Shown: positions 13,701-25,790 of the stretch, in pieces
How the letters are laid out: the number at the start of each line of letters is the position of its first letter
Numbering within the stretch: position 1 is the stretch's first letter
Assembly (NCBI GenBank): GCA_013433145.1
Contig: JACCHR010000045.1
Coordinates: 32,007-96,006, forward strand
Length of the DNA: 64,000 bases
Reading direction: 5' to 3'
DNA from: Ascaris suum
Taxonomy: Eukaryota; Nematoda; Chromadorea; Rhabditida; Ascarididae
Notes under the pieces: model-generated
Databases searched by the model: none
The model's input: the letters and a program-made list of their open reading frames with translations, nothing else
What the model was told of the DNA's origin: nothing
Made by a program: the position numbers and the translations under genes

Positions 13701-16700
13701 AGCCTAAGCCTAAGCCTAAGCCTAAGCCTAAGCCTAAGCCTAAGCCTAAGCCTAAGCCTAAGCCTAAGCCTAAGCCTAAGCCTAAGCCTAAGCCTAAGCC
13801 TAAGCCTAAGCCTAAGCCTAAGCCTAAGCCTAAGCCTAAGCCTAAGCCTAAGCCTAAGCCTAAGCCTAAGCCTAAGCCTAAGCCTAAGCCTAAGCCTAAG
13901 CCTAAGCCTAAGCCTAAGCCTAAGCCTAAGCCTAAGCCTAAGCCTAAGCCTAAGCCTAAGCCTAAGCCTAAGCCTAAGCCTAAGCCTAAGCCTAAGCCTA
14001 AGCCTAAGCCTAAGCCTAAGCCTAAGCCTAAGCCTAAGCCTAAGCCTAAGCCTAAGCCTAAGCCTAAGCCTAAGCCTAAGCCTAAGCCTAAGCCTAAGCC
14101 TAAGCCTAAGCCTAAGCCTAAGCCTAAGCCTAAGCCTAAGCCTAAGCCTAAGCCTAAGCCTAAGCCTAAGCCTAAGCCTAAGCCTAAGCCTAAGCCTAAG
14201 CCTAAGCCTAAGCCTAAGCCTAAGCCTAAGCCTAAGCCTAAGCCTAAGCCTAAGCCTAAGCCTAAGCCTAAGCCTAAGCCTAAGCCTAAGCCTAAGCCTA
14301 AGCCTAAGCCTAAGCCTAAGCCTAAGCCTAAGCCTAAGCCTAAGCCTAAGCCTAAGCCTAAGCCTAAGCCTAAGCCTAAGCCTAAGCCTAAGCCTAAGCC
14401 TAAGCCTAAGCCTAAGCCTAAGCCTAAGCCTAAGCCTAAGCCTAAGCCTAAGCCTAAGCCTAAGCCTAAGCCTAAGCCTAAGCCTAAGCCTAAGCCTAAG
14501 CCTAAGCCTAAGCCTAAGCCTAAGCCTAAGCCTAAGCCTAAGCCTAAGCCTAAGCCTAAGCCTAAGCCTAAGCCTAAGCCTAAGCCTAAGCCTAAGCCTA
14601 AGCCTAAGCCTAAGCCTAAGCCTAAGCCTAAGCCTAAGCCTAAGCCTAAGCCTAAGCCTAAGCCTAAGCCTAAGCCTAAGCCTAAGCCTAAGCCTAAGCC
14701 TAAGCCTAAGCCTAAGCCTAAGCCTAAGCCTAAGCCTAAGCCTAAGCCTAAGCCTAAGCCTAAGCCTAAGCCTAAGCCTAAGCCTAAGCCTAAGCCTAAG
14801 CCTAAGCCTAAGCCTAAGCCTAAGCCTAAGCCTAAGCCTAAGCCTAAGCCTAAGCCTAAGCCTAAGCCTAAGCCTAAGCCTAAGCCTAAGCCTAAGCCTA
14901 AGCCTAAGCCTAAGCCTAAGCCTAAGCCTAAGCCTAAGCCTAAGCCTAAGCCTAAGCCTAAGCCTAAGCCTAAGCCTAAGCCTAAGCCTAAGCCTAAGCC
15001 TAAGCCTAAGCCTAAGCCTAAGCCTAAGCCTAAGCCTAAGCCTAAGCCTAAGCCTAAGCCTAAGCCTAAGCCTAAGCCTAAGCCTAAGCCTAAGCCTAAG
15101 CCTAAGCCTAAGCCTAAGCCTAAGCCTAAGCCTAAGCCTAAGCCTAAGCCTAAGCCTAAGCCTAAGCCTAAGCCTAAGCCTAAGCCTAAGCCTAAGCCTA
15201 AGCCTAAGCCTAAGCCTAAGCCTAAGCCTAAGCCTAAGCCTAAGCCTAAGCCTAAGCCTAAGCCTAAGCCTAAGCCTAAGCCTAAGCCTAAGCCTAAGCC
15301 TAAGCCTAAGCCTAAGCCTAAGCCTAAGCCTAAGCCTAAGCCTAAGCCTAAGCCTAAGCCTAAGCCTAAGCCTAAGCCTAAGCCTAAGCCTAAGCCTAAG
15401 CCTAAGCCTAAGCCTAAGCCTAAGCCTAAGCCTAAGCCTAAGCCTAAGCCTAAGCCTAAGCCTAAGCCTAAGCCTAAGCCTAAGCCTAAGCCTAAGCCTA
15501 AGCCTAAGCCTAAGCCTAAGCCTAAGCCTAAGCCTAAGCCTAAGCCTAAGCCTAAGCCTAAGCCTAAGCCTAAGCCTAAGCCTAAGCCTAAGCCTAAGCC
15601 TAAGCCTAAGCCTAAGCCTAAGCCTAAGCCTAAGCCTAAGCCTAAGCCTAAGCCTAAGCCTAAGCCTAAGCCTAAGCCTAAGCCTAAGCCTAAGCCTAAG
15701 CCTAAGCCTAAGCCTAAGCCTAAGCCTAAGCCTAAGCCTAAGCCTAAGCCTAAGCCTAAGCCTAAGCCTAAGCCTAAGCCTAAGCCTAAGCCTAAGCCTA
15801 AGCCTAAGCCTAAGCCTAAGCCTAAGCCTAAGCCTAAGCCTAAGCCTAAGCCTAAGCCTAAGCCTAAGCCTAAGCCTAAGCCTAAGCCTAAGCCTAAGCC
15901 TAAGCCTAAGCCTAAGCCTAAGCCTAAGCCTAAGCCTAAGCCTAAGCCTAAGCCTAAGCCTAAGCCTAAGCCTAAGCCTAAGCCTAAGCCTAAGCCTAAG
16001 CCTAAGCCTAAGCCTAAGCCTAAGCCTAAGCCTAAGCCTAAGCCTAAGCCTAAGCCTAAGCCTAAGCCTAAGCCTAAGCCTAAGCCTAAGCCTAAGCCTA
16101 AGCCTAAGCCTAAGCCTAAGCCTAAGCCTAAGCCTAAGCCTAAGCCTAAGCCTAAGCCTAAGCCTAAGCCTAAGCCTAAGCCTAAGCCTAAGCCTAAGCC
16201 TAAGCCTAAGCCTAAGCCTAAGCCTAAGCCTAAGCCTAAGCCTAAGCCTAAGCCTAAGCCTAAGCCTAAGCCTAAGCCTAAGCCTAAGCCTAAGCCTAAG
16301 CCTAAGCCTAAGCCTAAGCCTAAGCCTAAGCCTAAGCCTAAGCCTAAGCCTAAGCCTAAGCCTAAGCCTAAGCCTAAGCCTAAGCCTAAGCCTAAGCCTA
16401 AGCCTAAGCCTAAGCCTAAGCCTAAGCCTAAGCCTAAGCCTAAGCCTAAGCCTAAGCCTAAGCCTAAGCCTAAGCCTAAGCCTAAGCCTAAGCCTAAGCC
16501 TAAGCCTAAGCCTAAGCCTAAGCCTAAGCCTAAGCCTAAGCCTAAGCCTAAGCCTAAGCCTAAGCCTAAGCCTAAGCCTAAGCCTAAGCCTAAGCCTAAG
16601 CCTAAGCCTAAGCCTAAGCCTAAGCCTAAGCCTAAGCCTAAGCCTAAGCCTAAGCCTAAGCCTAAGCCTAAGCCTAAGCCTAAGCCTAAGCCTAAGCCTA

Positions 16701-19700
16701 AGCCTAAGCCTAAGCCTAAGCCTAAGCCTAAGCCTAAGCCTAAGCCTAAGCCTAAGCCTAAGCCTAAGCCTAAGCCTAAGCCTAAGCCTAAGCCTAAGCC
16801 TAAGCCTAAGCCTAAGCCTAAGCCTAAGCCTAAGCCTAAGCCTAAGCCTAAGCCTAAGCCTAAGCCTAAGCCTAAGCCTAAGCCTAAGCCTAAGCCTAAG
16901 CCTAAGCCTAAGCCTAAGCCTAAGCCTAAGCCTAAGCCTAAGCCTAAGCCTAAGCCTAAGCCTAAGCCTAAGCCTAAGCCTAAGCCTAAGCCTAAGCCTA
17001 AGCCTAAGCCTAAGCCTAAGCCTAAGCCTAAGCCTAAGCCTAAGCCTAAGCCTAAGCCTAAGCCTAAGCCTAAGCCTAAGCCTAAGCCTAAGCCTAAGCC
17101 TAAGCCTAAGCCTAAGCCTAAGCCTAAGCCTAAGCCTAAGCCTAAGCCTAAGCCTAAGCCTAAGCCTAAGCCTAAGCCTAAGCCTAAGCCTAAGCCTAAG
17201 CCTAAGCCTAAGCCTAAGCCTAAGCCTAAGCCTAAGCCTAAGCCTAAGCCTAAGCCTAAGCCTAAGCCTAAGCCTAAGCCTAAGCCTAAGCCTAAGCCTA
17301 AGCCTAAGCCTAAGCCTAAGCCTAAGCCTAAGCCTAAGCCTAAGCCTAAGCCTAAGCCTAAGCCTAAGCCTAAGCCTAAGCCTAAGCCTAAGCCTAAGCC
17401 TAAGCCTAAGCCTAAGCCTAAGCCTAAGCCTAAGCCTAAGCCTAAGCCTAAGCCTAAGCCTAAGCCTAAGCCTAAGCCTAAGCCTAAGCCTAAGCCTAAG
17501 CCTAAGCCTAAGCCTAAGCCTAAGCCTAAGCCTAAGCCTAAGCCTAAGCCTAAGCCTAAGCCTAAGCCTAAGCCTAAGCCTAAGCCTAAGCCTAAGCCTA
17601 AGCCTAAGCCTAAGCCTAAGCCTAAGCCTAAGCCTAAGCCTAAGCCTAAGCCTAAGCCTAAGCCTAAGCCTAAGCCTAAGCCTAAGCCTAAGCCTAAGCC
17701 TAAGCCTAAGCCTAAGCCTAAGCCTAAGCCTAAGCCTAAGCCTAAGCCTAAGCCTAAGCCTAAGCCTAAGCCTAAGCCTAAGCCTAAGCCTAAGCCTAAG
17801 CCTAAGCCTAAGCCTAAGCCTAAGCCTAAGCCTAAGCCTAAGCCTAAGCCTAAGCCTAAGCCTAAGCCTAAGCCTAAGCCTAAGCCTAAGCCTAAGCCTA
17901 AGCCTAAGCCTAAGCCTAAGCCTAAGCCTAAGCCTAAGCCTAAGCCTAAGCCTAAGCCTAAGCCTAAGCCTAAGCCTAAGCCTAAGCCTAAGCCTAAGCC
18001 TAAGCCTAAGCCTAAGCCTAAGCCTAAGCCTAAGCCTAAGCCTAAGCCTAAGCCTAAGCCTAAGCCTAAGCCTAAGCCTAAGCCTAAGCCTAAGCCTAAG
18101 CCTAAGCCTAAGCCTAAGCCTAAGCCTAAGCCTAAGCCTAAGCCTAAGCCTAAGCCTAAGCCTAAGCCTAAGCCTAAGCCTAAGCCTAAGCCTAAGCCTA
18201 AGCCTAAGCCTAAGCCTAAGCCTAAGCCTAAGCCTAAGCCTAAGCCTAAGCCTAAGCCTAAGCCTAAGCCTAAGCCTAAGCCTAAGCCTAAGCCTAAGCC
18301 TAAGCCTAAGCCTAAGCCTAAGCCTAAGCCTAAGCCTAAGCCTAAGCCTAAGCCTAAGCCTAAGCCTAAGCCTAAGCCTAAGCCTAAGCCTAAGCCTAAG
18401 CCTAAGCCTAAGCCTAAGCCTAAGCCTAAGCCTAAGCCTAAGCCTAAGCCTAAGCCTAAGCCTAAGCCTAAGCCTAAGCCTAAGCCTAAGCCTAAGCCTA
18501 AGCCTAAGCCTAAGCCTAAGCCTAAGCCTAAGCCTAAGCCTAAGCCTAAGCCTAAGCCTAAGCCTAAGCCTAAGCCTAAGCCTAAGCCTAAGCCTAAGCC
18601 TAAGCCTAAGCCTAAGCCTAAGCCTAAGCCTAAGCCTAAGCCTAAGCCTAAGCCTAAGCCTAAGCCTAAGCCTAAGCCTAAGCCTAAGCCTAAGCCTAAG
18701 CCTAAGCCTAAGCCTAAGCCTAAGCCTAAGCCTAAGCCTAAGCCTAAGCCTAAGCCTAAGCCTAAGCCTAAGCCTAAGCCTAAGCCTAAGCCTAAGCCTA
18801 AGCCTAAGCCTAAGCCTAAGCCTAAGCCTAAGCCTAAGCCTAAGCCTAAGCCTAAGCCTAAGCCTAAGCCTAAGCCTAAGCCTAAGCCTAAGCCTAAGCC
18901 TAAGCCTAAGCCTAAGCCTAAGCCTAAGCCTAAGCCTAAGCCTAAGCCTAAGCCTAAGCCTAAGCCTAAGCCTAAGCCTAAGCCTAAGCCTAAGCCTAAG
19001 CCTAAGCCTAAGCCTAAGCCTAAGCCTAAGCCTAAGCCTAAGCCTAAGCCTAAGCCTAAGCCTAAGCCTAAGCCTAAGCCTAAGCCTAAGCCTAAGCCTA
19101 AGCCTAAGCCTAAGCCTAAGCCTAAGCCTAAGCCTAAGCCTAAGCCTAAGCCTAAGCCTAAGCCTAAGCCTAAGCCTAAGCCTAAGCCTAAGCCTAAGCC
19201 TAAGCCTAAGCCTAAGCCTAAGCCTAAGCCTAAGCCTAAGCCTAAGCCTAAGCCTAAGCCTAAGCCTAAGCCTAAGCCTAAGCCTAAGCCTAAGCCTAAG
19301 CCTAAGCCTAAGCCTAAGCCTAAGCCTAAGCCTAAGCCTAAGCCTAAGCCTAAGCCTAAGCCTAAGCCTAAGCCTAAGCCTAAGCCTAAGCCTAAGCCTA
19401 AGCCTAAGCCTAAGCCTAAGCCTAAGCCTAAGCCTAAGCCTAAGCCTAAGCCTAAGCCTAAGCCTAAGCCTAAGCCTAAGCCTAAGCCTAAGCCTAAGCC
19501 TAAGCCTAAGCCTAAGCCTAAGCCTAAGCCTAAGCCTAAGCCTAAGCCTAAGCCTAAGCCTAAGCCTAAGCCTAAGCCTAAGCCTAAGCCTAAGCCTAAG
19601 CCTAAGCCTAAGCCTAAGCCTAAGCCTAAGCCTAAGCCTAAGCCTAAGCCTAAGCCTAAGCCTAAGCCTAAGCCTAAGCCTAAGCCTAAGCCTAAGCCTA

Positions 19701-22700
19701 AGCCTAAGCCTAAGCCTAAGCCTAAGCCTAAGCCTAAGCCTAAGCCTAAGCCTAAGCCTAAGCCTAAGCCTAAGCCTAAGCCTAAGCCTAAGCCTAAGCC
19801 TAAGCCTAAGCCTAAGCCTAAGCCTAAGCCTAAGCCTAAGCCTAAGCCTAAGCCTAAGCCTAAGCCTAAGCCTAAGCCTAAGCCTAAGCCTAAGCCTAAG
19901 CCTAAGCCTAAGCCTAAGCCTAAGCCTAAGCCTAAGCCTAAGCCTAAGCCTAAGCCTAAGCCTAAGCCTAAGCCTAAGCCTAAGCCTAAGCCTAAGCCTA
20001 AGCCTAAGCCTAAGCCTAAGCCTAAGCCTAAGCCTAAGCCTAAGCCTAAGCCTAAGCCTAAGCCTAAGCCTAAGCCTAAGCCTAAGCCTAAGCCTAAGCC
20101 TAAGCCTAAGCCTAAGCCTAAGCCTAAGCCTAAGCCTAAGCCTAAGCCTAAGCCTAAGCCTAAGCCTAAGCCTAAGCCTAAGCCTAAGCCTAAGCCTAAG
20201 CCTAAGCCTAAGCCTAAGCCTAAGCCTAAGCCTAAGCCTAAGCCTAAGCCTAAGCCTAAGCCTAAGCCTAAGCCTAAGCCTAAGCCTAAGCCTAAGCCTA
20301 AGCCTAAGCCTAAGCCTAAGCCTAAGCCTAAGCCTAAGCCTAAGCCTAAGCCTAAGCCTAAGCCTAAGCCTAAGCCTAAGCCTAAGCCTAAGCCTAAGCC
20401 TAAGCCTAAGCCTAAGCCTAAGCCTAAGCCTAAGCCTAAGCCTAAGCCTAAGCCTAAGCCTAAGCCTAAGCCTAAGCCTAAGCCTAAGCCTAAGCCTAAG
20501 CCTAAGCCTAAGCCTAAGCCTAAGCCTAAGCCTAAGCCTAAGCCTAAGCCTAAGCCTAAGCCTAAGCCTAAGCCTAAGCCTAAGCCTAAGCCTAAGCCTA
20601 AGCCTAAGCCTAAGCCTAAGCCTAAGCCTAAGCCTAAGCCTAAGCCTAAGCCTAAGCCTAAGCCTAAGCCTAAGCCTAAGCCTAAGCCTAAGCCTAAGCC
20701 TAAGCCTAAGCCTAAGCCTAAGCCTAAGCCTAAGCCTAAGCCTAAGCCTAAGCCTAAGCCTAAGCCTAAGCCTAAGCCTAAGCCTAAGCCTAAGCCTAAG
20801 CCTAAGCCTAAGCCTAAGCCTAAGCCTAAGCCTAAGCCTAAGCCTAAGCCTAAGCCTAAGCCTAAGCCTAAGCCTAAGCCTAAGCCTAAGCCTAAGCCTA
20901 AGCCTAAGCCTAAGCCTAAGCCTAAGCCTAAGCCTAAGCCTAAGCCTAAGCCTAAGCCTAAGCCTAAGCCTAAGCCTAAGCCTAAGCCTAAGCCTAAGCC
21001 TAAGCCTAAGCCTAAGCCTAAGCCTAAGCCTAAGCCTAAGCCTAAGCCTAAGCCTAAGCCTAAGCCTAAGCCTAAGCCTAAGCCTAAGCCTAAGCCTAAG
21101 CCTAAGCCTAAGCCTAAGCCTAAGCCTAAGCCTAAGCCTAAGCCTAAGCCTAAGCCTAAGCCTAAGCCTAAGCCTAAGCCTAAGCCTAAGCCTAAGCCTA
21201 AGCCTAAGCCTAAGCCTAAGCCTAAGCCTAAGCCTAAGCCTAAGCCTAAGCCTAAGCCTAAGCCTAAGCCTAAGCCTAAGCCTAAGCCTAAGCCTAAGCC
21301 TAAGCCTAAGCCTAAGCCTAAGCCTAAGCCTAAGCCTAAGCCTAAGCCTAAGCCTAAGCCTAAGCCTAAGCCTAAGCCTAAGCCTAAGCCTAAGCCTAAG
21401 CCTAAGCCTAAGCCTAAGCCTAAGCCTAAGCCTAAGCCTAAGCCTAAGCCTAAGCCTAAGCCTAAGCCTAAGCCTAAGCCTAAGCCTAAGCCTAAGCCTA
21501 AGCCTAAGCCTAAGCCTAAGCCTAAGCCTAAGCCTAAGCCTAAGCCTAAGCCTAAGCCTAAGCCTAAGCCTAAGCCTAAGCCTAAGCCTAAGCCTAAGCC
21601 TAAGCCTAAGCCTAAGCCTAAGCCTAAGCCTAAGCCTAAGCCTAAGCCTAAGCCTAAGCCTAAGCCTAAGCCTAAGCCTAAGCCTAAGCCTAAGCCTAAG
21701 CCTAAGCCTAAGCCTAAGCCTAAGCCTAAGCCTAAGCCTAAGCCTAAGCCTAAGCCTAAGCCTAAGCCTAAGCCTAAGCCTAAGCCTAAGCCTAAGCCTA
21801 AGCCTAAGCCTAAGCCTAAGCCTAAGCCTAAGCCTAAGCCTAAGCCTAAGCCTAAGCCTAAGCCTAAGCCTAAGCCTAAGCCTAAGCCTAAGCCTAAGCC
21901 TAAGCCTAAGCCTAAGCCTAAGCCTAAGCCTAAGCCTAAGCCTAAGCCTAAGCCTAAGCCTAAGCCTAAGCCTAAGCCTAAGCCTAAGCCTAAGCCTAAG
22001 CCTAAGCCTAAGCCTAAGCCTAAGCCTAAGCCTAAGCCTAAGCCTAAGCCTAAGCCTAAGCCTAAGCCTAAGCCTAAGCCTAAGCCTAAGCCTAAGCCTA
22101 AGCCTAAGCCTAAGCCTAAGCCTAAGCCTAAGCCTAAGCCTAAGCCTAAGCCTAAGCCTAAGCCTAAGCCTAAGCCTAAGCCTAAGCCTAAGCCTAAGCC
22201 TAAGCCTAAGCCTAAGCCTAAGCCTAAGCCTAAGCCTAAGCCTAAGCCTAAGCCTAAGCCTAAGCCTAAGCCTAAGCCTAAGCCTAAGCCTAAGCCTAAG
22301 CCTAAGCCTAAGCCTAAGCCTAAGCCTAAGCCTAAGCCTAAGCCTAAGCCTAAGCCTAAGCCTAAGCCTAAGCCTAAGCCTAAGCCTAAGCCTAAGCCTA
22401 AGCCTAAGCCTAAGCCTAAGCCTAAGCCTAAGCCTAAGCCTAAGCCTAAGCCTAAGCCTAAGCCTAAGCCTAAGCCTAAGCCTAAGCCTAAGCCTAAGCC
22501 TAAGCCTAAGCCTAAGCCTAAGCCTAAGCCTAAGCCTAAGCCTAAGCCTAAGCCTAAGCCTAAGCCTAAGCCTAAGCCTAAGCCTAAGCCTAAGCCTAAG
22601 CCTAAGCCTAAGCCTAAGCCTAAGCCTAAGCCTAAGCCTAAGCCTAAGCCTAAGCCTAAGCCTAAGCCTAAGCCTAAGCCTAAGCCTAAGCCTAAGCCTA

Positions 22701-22899
22701 AGCCTAAGCCTAAGCCTAAGCCTAAGCCTAAGCCTAAGCCTAAGCCTAAGCCTAAGCCTAAGCCTAAGCCTAAGCCTAAGCCTAAGCCTAAGCCTAAGCC
22801 TAAGCCTAAGCCTAAGCCTAAGCCTAAGCCTAAGCCTAAGCCTAAGCCTAAGCCTAAGCCTAAGCCTAAGCCTAAGCCTAAGCCTAAGCCTAAGCCTAA
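4781..22899 (-). repeat. Perfect telomere segment of 18.1 kb
   Basis: It begins with a five-base unit (GCTAA instead of GCCTAA) near 4781. From there to about 22899 I see no variant unit, about 3,000 identical hexamers. This uniformity fits sequence recently copied by telomerase or kept uniform by recombination. It could also have been smoothed by consensus calling; the sequence alone does not decide. Confidence 0.95.
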
Positions 22900-25692
22900 G
22901 CTAAGCCTAAGCCTAAGCCTAAGCCTAAGCCTAAGCCTAAGCTAAGCCTAAGCCTAAGCCTAAGCCTAAGCCTAAGCCTAAGCCTAAGCCTAAGCCTAAG
23001 CCTAAGCCTAAGCCTAAGCCTAAGCCTAAGCCTAAGCCTAAGCCTAAGCCTAAGCCTAAGCCTAAGCCTAAGCCTAAGCCTAAGCCTAAGCCTAAGCCTA
23101 AGCCTAAGCCTAAGCCTAAGCCTAAGCCTAAGCCTAAGCCTAAGCCTAAGCCTAAGCCTAAGCCTAAGCCTAAGCCTAAGCCTAAGCCTAAGCCTAAGCC
23201 TAAGCCTAAGCCTAAGCCTAAGCCTAAGCCTAAGCCTAAGCCTAAGCCTAAGCCTAAGCCTAAGCCTAAGCCTAAGCCTAAGCCTAAGCCTAAGCCTAAG
23301 CCTAAGCCTAAGCCTAAGCCTAAGCCTAAGCCTAAGCCTAAGCCTAAGCCTAAGCCTAAGCCTAAGCCTAAGCCTAAGCCTAAGCCTAAGCCTAAGCCTA
23401 AGCCTAAGCCTAAGCCTAAGCCTAAGCCTAAGCTAAGCCTAAGCCTAAGCCTAAGCCTAAGCCTAAGCCTAAGCCTAAGCCTAAGCCTAAGCCTAAGCCT
23501 AAGCCTAAGCCTAAGCCTAAGCCTAAGCCTAAGCCTAAGCCTAAGCCTAAGCCTAAGCCTAAGCCTAAGCCTAAGCCTAAGCCTAAGCCTAAGCCTAAGC
23601 CTAAGCCTAAGCCTAAGCCTAAGCCTAAGCCTAAGCCTAAGCCTAAGCCTAAGCCTAAGCCTAAGCCTAAGCCTAAGCCTAAGCCTAAGCCTAAGCCTAA
23701 GCCTAAGCCTAAGCCTAAGCCTAAGCCTAAGCCTAAGCCTAAGCCTAAGCCTAAGCCTAAGCCTAAGCCTAAGCCTAAGCCTAAGCCTAAGCCTAAGCCT
23801 AAGCCTAAGCCTAAGCCTAAGCTAAGCCTAAGCCTAAGCCTAAGCCTAAGCCTAAGCCTAAGCCTAAGCCTAAGCCTAAGCCTAAGCCTAAGCCTAAGCC
23901 CCTAAGCCTAAGCCTAAGCCTAAGCCTAAGCCTAAGCCTAAGCCTAAGCCTAAGCCTAAGCCTAAGCCTAAGCCTAAGCCTAAGCCTAAGCCTAAGCCTA
24001 AGCCTAAGCCTAAGCCTAAGCCTAAGCCTAAGCCTAAGCCTAAGCCTAAGCCTAAGCCTAAGCCTAAGCCTAAGCCTAAGCCTAAGCCTAAAGCCTAAGC
24101 CTAAGCCTAAGCCTAAGCCTAAGCCTAAGCCTAAGCCTAAGCCTAAGCCTAAGCCTAAGCCTAAGCCTAAGCCTAAGCCTAAGCCTAAGCCTAAGCCTAA
24201 GCCTAAGCCTAAGCCTAAGCCTAAGCCTAAGCCTAAGCCTAAGCCTAAGCCTAAGCCTAAGCCTAAGCCTAAGCCTAAGCCTAAGCCTAAGCCTAAGCCT
24301 AAGCCTAAGCCTAAGCCTTAAGCCTAAGCCTAAGCCTAAGCCTAAGCCTAAGCCTAAGCCTAAGCCTAAGCCTAAGCCTAAGCCTAAGCCTAAGCCAAAG
24401 CCTAAGCCTAAGCCTAAGCCTAAGCCTAAGCCTAAGCCTAAGCCTAAGCCTAAGCCTAAGCCTAAGCCTAAGCCTAAGCCTAAGCCTAAGCTAAGCCTAA
24501 GCCTAAGCCTAAGCCTAAGCCTAAGCCTAAGCCTAAGCCTAAGCCTAAGCCTAAGCCTAAGCCTAAGCCTAAGCCTAAGCCTAAGCCTAAGCCTAAGCCT
24601 AAGCCTAAGCCTAAGCCTAAGCCTAAGCCCTAAGCCTAAGCCTAAGCCTAAGCCTAAGCCTAAGCCTAAGCCTAAGCTAAGCCTAAAGCCTAAGCCTAAG
24701 CCTAAGCCTAAGCCTAAGCCTAAGCCTAAGCCTAAGCCTAAGCCTAAGCCTAAGCCTAAGCCTAAGCCTAAGCCTAAGCCTAAGCCTAAGCCTAAGCCTA
24801 AGCCTAAGCCTAAGCCTAAGCCTAAGCCTAAGCCTAAGCCTAAGCCTAAGCCTAAGCCTAAGCCTAAGCCTAAGCCTAAGCTAAGCCTAAAGCCTAAGCC
24901 TAAGCCTAAGCCTAAGCCTAAGCCTAAGCCTAAGCCTAAGCCTAAGCCTAAGCCTAAGCCTAAGCCTAAGCCTAAAAGCCTAAGCCTAAGCCTAAGCTAA
25001 GCCTAAGCCTAAGCCAAGCCTAAGCCTAAGCCTAAGCCTAAGCCTAAGCCTAAGCCTAAGCCTAAGCCTAAGCCTAAGCCTAAGCCTAAGCCTAAGCCTA
25101 AGCCTAAGCCTAAGCCTAAGCCTAAGCCTAAGCCTAAGCCTAAGCCTAAGCCTAAGCCTAAGCCTAAGCCTAAGCCTAAGCCTAAGCCTAAGCCTAAGCT
25201 TAAGCCTAAGCCTAAGCCTAAGCCTAAGCCTAAGCCTAAGCCTAAGCCTAAGCCTAAGCCTAAGCCTAAGCCTAAGCCTAAGCCTAAGCCTAAGCCTAAA
25301 GCCTAAGCCAAGCCTAAGCCTAAGCCTAAGCCTAAGCCTAAGCCTAATAAGCCTAAGCCTAAGCCTAAGCCTAAGCCTAAGCCTAAGCCTAAGCCTAAGC
25401 CTAAGCCTAAGCCTAAGCCTAAGCCTAAGCCTAAGCCTAAGCCTAAGCCTAAGCCTAAGCCTAAGCCTAAGCCAAGCCTAAGCCTAAGCCTAAGCCTAAG
25501 CCTAAGCCTAAGCCTAAGCCTAAGCCTAATCTAAGCCTAAGCCTAAGCCTAAGCCTAAGCCTAAGCCTAAGCCTAAGCCTAAGCCTAAGCTAAGCCTAAG
25601 CCTAAGCCTAAGATAAGCTAAGCCTAAGCCTAAGCCTAAGCTAAAAGCCTAAGCCTAAGGCCTAAGCCTAAGCCTAAGCCTAAGCCTAAGCC
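22900..25692 (-). repeat. Degenerate inner telomere with variant units
   Basis: Variant units appear at about 22900, 22941, 23432, 23821, 23900, 24090, 24317, 24396, 24490, 24629, 24676, 24685, 24889, 24975, 24997, 25016, 25200, 25299, 25309, 25347, 25473, 25529, 25590, 25611-25620, 25641 and 25660. Nearly all are one-base gains or losses (GCTAA, GCCCTAA, CTAAAGCC, CTAAAAGCC); substitutions are few, for example GCCAAAG at 24396. Spacing shrinks from about 500 bp to under 50 bp towards the inner end. Degenerate inner telomere is common in eukaryotes because that part is rarely renewed by telomerase. The excess of one-base length changes is also what long-read consensus error would give. Confidence 0.93.
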
Positions 25693-25790
25693 TTGCGCAT
25701 AAGCCTAAGCGAAGAATAAGGATAAAATAATTTTTTGCCTAAATTGATGCGTAAGCCTAACTAACCACGATAAAGGGCATTTTTTAGTGC
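25693..25790. other. Telomere-satellite junction
   Basis: The regular hexamers stop at about 25692 with CCTTGCGCAT, followed by two more telomere words at 25701-25710. From about 25711 the sequence lines up with the 121-bp satellite: GAAGAATAAGGATAAAATAA matches the satellite's GAAGGGAATAATTAATCATT region, AAATTGATGC at 25741 matches its AAACTTGATGC, and CCACGATAAAGGGCATT from 25776 is exact satellite. Within that alignment GCCTAA stands where the satellite has GCTGTCAA, and GTAAGCCTAA stands where it has AGTTCAGCCGAA. No transposon, gene or target-site duplication is visible. The satellite begins at once, with no subtelomeric spacer. Confidence 0.85.

Larger units (their letters stand above)
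1..25692 (-). repeat. Nematode telomere, (TTAGGC)n
   Basis: The hexamer CTAAGC/GCCTAA repeats without a break in orientation from the first base; its complement is TTAGGC, the telomere repeat of nematodes. The C-rich strand reads 5' to 3' inward from the left edge, so the G-rich strand is the minus strand and ends leftwards, as expected of a true left chromosome end and not an internal block. The tract holds about 4,280 units. It would be maintained by telomerase and covered by single- and double-strand telomere-binding proteins; this is family knowledge, not seen here. Pairs of G in the minus strand could form two-layer quadruplexes, a weak inference. Exact length depends on how the assembler handled a repeat longer than most reads. 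Confidence 0.98.

Noticed and set aside
1..25692. Vector or assembly-made simple repeat instead of a telomere
   Set aside because: The hexamer is the nematode telomere sequence, has the right strand orientation for a left end, and passes into a satellite through a degenerate zone, all as expected of a real end. Only the exact length is in doubt.
25693..25790. Transposon or telomere-targeted retroelement at the junction
   Set aside because: No terminal repeats, target-site duplication, poly(A) tail or coding remnant is visible; the bases are explained by telomere and satellite words.
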